In this document: piece by piece, positions 58,125 through 64,000 of the stretch
Layout of the letters: each line of letters starts with the position of its first letter
Position numbering within the stretch: position 1 is the first letter of the stretch
Assembly: GCA_028641055.1 (NCBI GenBank)
Contig: CM054060.1
Coordinates: 239,348,833 to 239,412,832, forward strand
Source: Alopecurus myosuroides
Taxonomy: Eukaryota; Streptophyta; Magnoliopsida; Poales; Poaceae
Length of the DNA stretch: 64,000 nt
Direction of reading: 5' to 3'
Notes under the pieces: model-generated
Told to the model about the DNA's origin: nothing
Seen by the model: the letters and a program-made list of their open reading frames with translations, nothing else
The model's database searches: none
Translations under genes and position numbers: made by a program

Positions 58125-58618
58125 TGACGAAGATATAGCTCCTGGACCCTGCGGGTAAGGACACCCCCTCTCAGGCTCAAGGCCAAAGCCCAAGAAGAGG
58201 CGCCCTTGAAGCACTCTAGAAGGCCCACGTGAAGCCCACCCGCACTAACTTGCGGGTTAAGCTAGGAAATTTGTAAACCGACATGGATAGAGTTCGAATC
58301 CTCTCCGGGTAGGACTCGAGACCTGGCCATCTATATAAGGCCAGGAGAGCCTCCTAGGAGAGGGACCAAGCTATTACCGCACGACCTAAAAGCCTTGAAC
58401 TCGAGACCTACTCTCGACTCGAGCACACCATTGTAACCGATCTAATCTTCAATACGAATCGACAAGAGGTAGGAGTAAGGGTTTTACATCTACGAGGGCC
58501 CCGAACCTGGGTAAATCTCGCCCCCTGTCTAGCCGACGATTTCACCAGCGCTCATGACTTCTCCTAGTCGAAACCCGATAGGGTCACCTAAGGGATTTGT
58601 AGAGTCAGAGATTCGACA
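58125..58618 (+). mobile_element. 5' LTR of a Tat-type Gypsy element (494 bp)
   Basis: It starts TGACGAAGATATAGC and ends GATTCGACA. The TATA box is at 58332-58338 (TATATAA), so transcription should start near 58365. U5 carries 'aacctgggtaaatctcg'. It is inserted in the 3' non-coding region of the Athila-type element. Its body runs off the right edge, so no second LTR or target duplication can be checked. Confidence 0.85.
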
Positions 58619-61600
58619 ATTGGCGCCGACCGTGGGGACCGCGGGCGCTGGATCACCGGCATCTTCGGCTTCATCGACGTCCAACTCCCGTTGGAAACCA
58701 TCGACTACGGCTCCGAGCAATCCTATACGGATCGGATCTGTCGTAGTCACACCTCACTCGCCGGAATCACGCCCGGTATTCGAGGATCTGGAGAAGAGCG
58801 TCACCCTGACGTTCGGAAGCTTCAACTTCGTGACGAACCGAGATGGAATCCTCCACTTCACGGACGAATCCGACAACGAATCTGGAGCCGTCAACTCACG
58901 CTTTCCTGTGGAGAAAAGCGGCGAATCCATCCGATTCAACGCAGCGGACTACCACGCCCTCTCGACAGAGGAACCATCTCGGGTACGGGGAGCTCTCCAA
59001 TCTGTGCCTAGTACGCACGGGCCGCGATTGGCCCAAGTCTGCATGGCCGGATCGGAACCGCCCCCGGAAACCGAATTCAGCGCAACCGAGCGCAATATAA
59101 TCGGCATCTCGCGGGAGGCCTGGAACAGAGCCAAAGAAGCCATGCGAAAGAGTCAGCCACCCGCGGCAGGAGCGCCACAGGAGGATCTAACCGCCTACCA
59201 CTACCATCTAGTGAGAGCGGCCTCGACCATCAAAGACGCCCGAGCAGATCTAGCCCGTCGCAGAAGAGCGGCGGACGAATCAAGCCTACGACGAGCCGAG
59301 CAGTCCCTTGCGCCCTCGGTCGGTACCCGGCCCGCAAGGAAAGGACATGCAGCGTCATCCAGAGACTACGAATCCATGGCTGGGACCAGCAGGTCGACCA
59401 CATCCTCCTTCATGAGGGTCGACGACGACGGCAACGTCTACCCGCAAACCCCCGCTGCTGCAGTCCAAGCCGCAGCAACTTACATGCAGATGAACCAACC
59501 GACGGAAAGCGATCCTCGGGCGGAACAGTACAAGCAAATTCGCAAAGGGCTAGGATTGGCGGCTGCAAGGCTCGCCTCTCACGGTCGCAAAAAGACTGAA
59601 GAACAATTGGAGAAGGAGCGACAGGAGAAGGACAAAGATAAGGAAACGCCCCGCAGGCACAGAAGCTCCTCCCCGAGAAAAGACAAATCGCCACGTCGTG
59701 GTCGAGGAAAAGAAGCCCGCCGCCGCGGCGACAGTCGAAGCAGCAGCGATGACAGTCCGAGAGAGAAAAGCTCACGACACCACAGCAGCCGCTCGCGAAA
59801 ACGAAGCAAGGAGCCACGAAAGGACACTGACCGCGATCGGCCCGGACGCGACGCGCGATCCGACATCGCGCAGAACAAGGTGGACAGGGCAAGGGCGTCA
59901 AGATATCGCGACCGATCATCATCCGGTTCTTCGGATGACGAAACCTGCGGCGCACTCTGTTTCGCCCGCAGCATTCGCGAAGCACCCCTACCCAAACGGT
60001 TCAAACTCAGCACGGAAGTGACAAAGTACGACGGCTCGCTCGAGCCTTCCCAATGGTTAAGCGACTACCTCACGGCAGTAGAGTGCCAACGTGGGAACAA
60101 GAACACGGCTATGCAATACCTCAATTTGCATCTAGTTGGAGCGGCCCGCAGCTGGCTGGAGAGGAGACCAAGATCCTGCTACGCATCATGGGATGACTTG
60201 CACCGCGATTTCTGCAAAAACTTCCAGTCGACGTACAAGAGGCCAGCTACAATCGAAGAACTACGAGCCTGTAAACAGAAAAGCGGCGAGTCTACCCGAG
60301 AATACATCCAGCGGTGGACCACACTTAGGAACACCGCGGGAACCATCTCGGAAGAGGTGGCGATCGAGGCTTTCGCTAAAGGCGCGAGAAGAACTGCCTT
60401 TCGGGAAGAACTAGGCAGAGCAGCGCCTAAAACTATCGGGGAGCTAATGATCATAGCCGAAAAATGGGCTAATGGAGAAGACGCAGTGCGCAACAAAAGA
60501 GGGTCATCACCCGCACACGAAGAAGATCGCCATGGGCGAAGAAAAAGAAGGAAATACTATGACCACGAGGATAGAGAGGAATTAGTGGCGGCAGAATTCA
60601 CGCGAAATCGCGACTCTGGTCGCCGCGGAAGCCGCGAGTGGAAACCTAAGGCAGAAGAAAAATCCCCCGAGGAAGATCTTGATGCATACTGCTCGCTACA
60701 TCTATTTACAGATAAGCGCACGGGCAAAACTAAGGCAACACACCTTCTTAAGGACTGCCGAAAGTTTCACGACATCTCGGATGCACTCGCCAGGAAAAGA
60801 TTTGCATCCACCCAAAACTACCCGCCGCTGCCAGGAGGAGGACAACAATTCCAGCCGCCACCACCACCTCCACCAGCAAATCCAAACATGGCGCTAGCCG
60901 CACTACCTGCGCCACCACCACAAAACAATGGAGCCAATGCATACCCGAACCCGGCAGGACAACTCGCGATGATACAGAAGGTATGCCCCTCTCGCAGAGC
61001 TCAAAAGACTAACACGAGGCAATTGTGCATGGCAGTGCAGACACCACCAACAAAAACCGAGTACCTGAAAATGGCTTATCAGCCAATCACATTCTTGATG
61101 AAAGACCATCCGCCACGAGTCTATCGACCAGGACACACCGCCCTTGTCATCCAAGCTCAAATTGGTAATTATGACCTGGCCCGCGTATTCATGGACGGTG
61201 GCAGTGGCATTAACATCATCTACGCGGATACACTCCGTCGAATGAACAAGAATCTGGACGGCCTAACGGAATCAGAAACATCCTTCCACGGGATAGTTCC
61301 GGGCAAGGCAATCCGTCCACTCGGAACAATCAACCTAGAAGTCGTATTGGGCTCTCCAAGCAACTACATAAGGGAATTCCTGGACTTCGAAGTCGTCGAC
61401 TGGCCCTCACAGTACCACGCCATTCTTGGTCGAACAGCGTTCGCCAGATTCATGGCCGTACCACATTACGCGTATTTGAAGCTCAAGCTACCCGGCGAAT
61501 ACGGTGTGATCACCATCGACGGAGACTTCCAGAAATCGGACAAGTGCGACATAGAATTTAATGAGATCGCAAAATCTTTCGGGATGCAACAAGAACTTCA

Positions 61601-61760
61601 AGAATTGGCAAAAACCACGGATCACTCCGTTATGCCCCTCACGAAGAAAAACGGGCCTGAACTGGAATTCAGTGCCAACAGCGACACTCGCAAGCATCAA
61701 GTGCACCCGACGGATTCTGCAAAGACAGTGATGGTTTCAACAACCCTCTCGCCAGCATAG
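58554..61760 (+). CDS. Gag-protease of the Tat-type Gypsy element (1068 codons, open)
   Basis: The frame is open from ATG 58554, inside the LTR, through the primer site to TAG 61758-61760. Residues 1-340 are low-complexity and acidic/basic. Residues 345-450 are a strongly basic Arg/Ser-rich tract. The retrotransposon gag domain is at about 490-640 (WLSDYLTAVECQRGNK, SWLERRPRSCYASWDDL, REYIQRWTTLRN). A C/H cluster (CSLHLFTD...HLLKDC) lies near 712-735, then a poly-Pro linker, then an aspartic protease with the catalytic FMDGGSGINIIY near residue 880 and HAILGRTAF. It forms the capsid and matures the polyprotein. The true start could also be the Met codons further in. This part is intact, unlike pol downstream. 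Confidence 0.85.
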   Translation: MTSPSRNPIGSPKGFVESEIRQLAPTVGTAGAGSPASSASSTSNSRWKPSTTAPSNPIRIGSVVVTPHSPESRPVFEDLEKSVTLTFGSFNFVTNRDGILHFTDESDNESGAVNSRFPVEKSGESIRFNAADYHALSTEEPSRVRGALQSVPSTHGPRLAQVCMAGSEPPPETEFSATERNIIGISREAWNRAKEAMRKSQPPAAGAPQEDLTAYHYHLVRAASTIKDARADLARRRRAADESSLRRAEQSLAPSVGTRPARKGHAASSRDYESMAGTSRSTTSSFMRVDDDGNVYPQTPAAAVQAAATYMQMNQPTESDPRAEQYKQIRKGLGLAAARLASHGRKKTEEQLEKERQEKDKDKETPRRHRSSSPRKDKSPRRGRGKEARRRGDSRSSSDDSPREKSSRHHSSRSRKRSKEPRKDTDRDRPGRDARSDIAQNKVDRARASRYRDRSSSGSSDDETCGALCFARSIREAPLPKRFKLSTEVTKYDGSLEPSQWLSDYLTAVECQRGNKNTAMQYLNLHLVGAARSWLERRPRSCYASWDDLHRDFCKNFQSTYKRPATIEELRACKQKSGESTREYIQRWTTLRNTAGTISEEVAIEAFAKGARRTAFREELGRAAPKTIGELMIIAEKWANGEDAVRNKRGSSPAHEEDRHGRRKRRKYYDHEDREELVAAEFTRNRDSGRRGSREWKPKAEEKSPEEDLDAYCSLHLFTDKRTGKTKATHLLKDCRKFHDISDALARKRFASTQNYPPLPGGGQQFQPPPPPPPANPNMALAALPAPPPQNNGANAYPNPAGQLAMIQKVCPSRRAQKTNTRQLCMAVQTPPTKTEYLKMAYQPITFLMKDHPPRVYRPGHTALVIQAQIGNYDLARVFMDGGSGINIIYADTLRRMNKNLDGLTESETSFHGIVPGKAIRPLGTINLEVVLGSPSNYIREFLDFEVVDWPSQYHAILGRTAFARFMAVPHYAYLKLKLPGEYGVITIDGDFQKSDKCDIEFNEIAKSFGMQQELQELAKTTDHSVMPLTKKNGPELEFSANSDTRKHQVHPTDSAKTVMVSTTLSPA
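58621..58638 (+). other. Primer binding site of the Tat-type element
   Basis: TGGCGCCGACCGTGGGGA, two bases after the LTR; the form common in Tat-lineage elements. Confidence 0.8.
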
Positions 61761-64000
61761 GAAGACGCGCTCGTCAAACTCCTCCGTGAGTACTGGGAGA
61801 TTTTCGCCTGGCAGCCCTCAGATATGTCGGGAATACCCAGTGAGTTTGCCGAGCACTCACTCGAAGTTTTTCCTGACGCCAAACCCATCAAACAGACGAC
61901 TCGACGATTTTCAGAACCCAAGCAGAAGGCGCTTGGAGAGGAAGTAAACAGATTGCTAGCCGCAAATTTCATTAGGGAGATCAAGATATCCACCTGGTTA
62001 GCAAACCCGGTGTTAGTCCCCAAGAAGACACGGATATCCTTCGGGTGTGCATCGACTACACGTCATTGAATAAGCACTGCCCCAAGGACAATTTTCCTTT
62101 ACCACGGATCGACCAGATCGTGGATTCTACGGCAGGCTGCCAACGCCTCTCCTTCCTGGACGCCTATTCGGGATATAATCAGATCCGAATGAAAAGGGAA
62201 GACGAAGAGAAGACGGCATTCTTCACACCCCACGGTGTCTACTGCTACACGACAATGCCCTTCGGCTGAAGAACGCAGGCGCAACATATCAGCGTTGCAT
62301 GCAAAAATGCCTCGCCAATCTCATTGGCAAGAACGCACAGGTGTACGTTGACGACATTGTCATCAAAACTCGAGTAGAGGACACACTCCTCGAGGACATC
62401 AGAGAAACTTTCGACGCCCTTAATGCATATCGGATTAAGCTCAATCTGACCAAATGCGTTTTCGGCGTCCCTGCAGGAAAACTACTCGGGTACCTGGTAT
62501 CCGCCAGAGGCATTGAAGCCAACCCGGAGAAAATACAAGCCATCCTGACTATGAAGGAGCCAACCAATCTACGCGGAGTCCAGCAGCTCGCAGGACAACT
62601 AGCCGCCCTAAGCAGGTTCATCGCACGATTGGGAGAGCAAGCGTTACCCTTCTACAAATTACTGAAGAAGACGGACAAATTCGAGTGGACACCGGAAGCT
62701 AAACAAGCGTTCGCAGACTTGAAGCGATCGTTGCAAAGCAGGCGCGTCCTTGCAACACCGCAAGAAAGGGAGCCACTTTTCCTATACTTAGCCGCTACAA
62801 ACCAGGTCATCAGCACAGCAATCGTAGTCGAACGACCTGAAGACGGCAAAGCATACGGAGTCCAACGACCAGTATATTACATCAGCGAAATCCTCTCGCC
62901 ATGCAAGCAACGATACCCTCATTACCAGAAGCTCGCATATGGAGTTATTCTCACGGCCCGAAAGCTCAAGCATTATTTCCCGGAACACGCCATCACAGTG
63001 GTTAATGATGCGTCACTCGGGACAATCATGAACAACCCTATGGCATCCGGAAGAATAGCAAAATGGAGCATCGAGTTGGGCGCCTGGGACATCACCTATG
63101 CAGGACGCAACGCAGTAGAATCTCAAGTACTCGTGGAATTCCTCAGCGAATGGACGGAGCTACAAACGCCCAGGCCGCCTGAGTACACGAGCAATTGGAT
63201 AATGTACTTCGATGGATCCAAGAGAAACGAAGGAGCAGGAGCCGGAATCGTTCTTATTTCACCTCATGGAGACAAGCTGCAATACGTCCTGCGATTGGAT
63301 TTTCCACAAGATGATCCAGCATCAAATAACGACGCAGAATATGAAGCCCTGCTGCACGGGATGAAGATGGCAATCGCCTGCGGAGCTACCCGATTAATGA
63401 TCTACGGCGATTCCAATCTCATAGTGCAACAGACAATGAAAGAATGTGACGCCATTGCTGAAAACATGATCGCATATCGTGACATGTACAATCTACTCGA
63501 AGGAAGCTTTAAAGGGTGCGAACTGAGGCACATTGCGAGATCCAGCAACGAAGAAGCAGATAGACTGGCAAACATGGGTTCCACGAACACACCCATACCG
63601 CCAGGAATATACTTCGAACGGATGGTCAAGCGATCGGTCAAATTGAAGAAAGCTGAAGAAACACCAGCAGCGCCAGGAATAGAGGTTAGCCCGCAGGTCG
63701 CGCTTATGGAGCTTATTCATAATATATCACGACAGGTCTTTCTGGTCGAGCCAGTCTGGACGCAGAAATATCTGGACTACCTGCTCAATAAACAGCTCCC
63801 GGCCGATCCACGAGAGGCTCGACAGATACTCAGGCGCAGCAAGTCCTTTCGAGTGGTCAATGGAGAATTATACAAGCAAAGTATCTCGGGAATACTTCAG
63901 CGATGCATCGCACCCGAAGATGGCAAGGAATTACTCCAGGACATACACCAAGGAGATTGCGGACATCATGCTAGCTGGAAAACAATAATGGGAAAAGCTT
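61761..64000 (+). pseudogene. Pol of the Tat-type element: RT, two RNase H domains, start of integrase; stop and two frameshifts
   Basis: After the in-frame TAG the same frame continues (SGIPSEFAEHSLEVFPD). A 1-nt shift near 62027 moves to VCIDYTSLNKHCPKDNFPL, and a second, a lost base at 62265/62266 within FGLKNAG, moves to the frame that stays open from 62266 to the window end. RT catalytic motif: YVDDIVIK. The first, Ty3-type RNase H region (FLYLAATNQVISTAIVVE) appears degenerate. The second, archaeal-type RNase H is at 63190-63570 with YFDGSKRNEGAGAG, NNDAEYEALLHG, YGDSN and SSNEEADRLAN. The integrase zinc-binding region begins at the edge (IHQGDCGHHAS). Dual RNase H marks the Tat lineage. 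Three lesions mean pol is not expressed as such. Confidence 0.88.

Noticed and set aside
58554..58618. Treating ATG 58554 as certain gag start
   Set aside because: It is the first ATG after the predicted RNA start, but an internal Met is also possible; kept only as a hypothesis in the findings.
1..64000. CRISPR arrays, operons, phage or bacterial systems
   Set aside because: The window is plant nuclear DNA; no direct-repeat/spacer array or bacterial gene order is present.

Overview
This window looks like intergenic DNA from a large grass genome, most likely Triticeae (wheat, barley, rye or Aegilops). The evidence is deep nesting of LTR retrotransposons of Triticeae type, Stowaway and Tourist MITEs, Helitrons with the CCCGTTGCAACGCACGGG terminal hairpin, and a GC-rich plant LINE. 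I found no prokaryotic feature, rRNA, tRNA or CRISPR. Almost all the sequence is transposable elements. One ordinary gene is present: a four-exon DUF3615-type gene on the minus strand at 13326-15564, with all splice phases consistent.

Layout, left to right. 1-2361 is the 3' end of a plus-strand Tat-type Gypsy element; just inside its 3' LTR (1835-2361) lies an antisense gene of the 'putative gypsy type transposon' family (PF04195) with its own TATA box and an 82-bp intron. 2367-4379 and 11454 onward look like one minus-oriented long LTR split by a Helitron nest. The outer Helitron (4380-11453) was entered 11 bp from its 5' end by a second Helitron (4391-7144). It also holds a Pack-MULE (7436-8782) carrying a piece of an STP-type sugar transporter gene, and a Stowaway MITE. 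A diverged tandem duplication (12104-13253) precedes the DUF3615 gene. A same-strand LINE (about 15903-22990) ends about 340 bp upstream of the gene's start codon.

23301-25318 is a second MULE of the same family, itself carrying a PIF/Harbinger-type MITE. 25597-26544 is a decayed Tat-type gag, cut by an Athila-type LTR element (26545 to about 30200). An inverted Athila fragment (30352-31268), an unassigned LTR piece and a minus-oriented Tat 3' LTR with its own antisense ORF (32236 to about 35280) follow. Next come a segment packed with GGTAGTACCGCC-like repeats and a gag-only LTR element (about 36081-40046).

That gag-only element was entered by an Athila-type element whose 5' LTR is 40047-41433 and which continues to the right edge. 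This Athila element was in turn entered by a complete long-LTR retrotransposon (44475-55408, 5-bp duplication TAAAA) and by a Tat-type Gypsy element (58125 to beyond 64000) with gag, protease, RT, two RNase H domains and the start of integrase.

The elements work as relics rather than as a system. Nearly all coding regions carry frameshifts or stops. The notable signals are structural: the Helitron-in-Helitron insertion, gene-like antisense units in Tat elements, a UAAUG junction between the LINE ORFs, a gag frame opening inside the LTR, and a young LTR element with a ruined interior. Family names such as Sabrina, WHAM, Tekay and Tat come from memory of typical termini and motifs, not from a database search.
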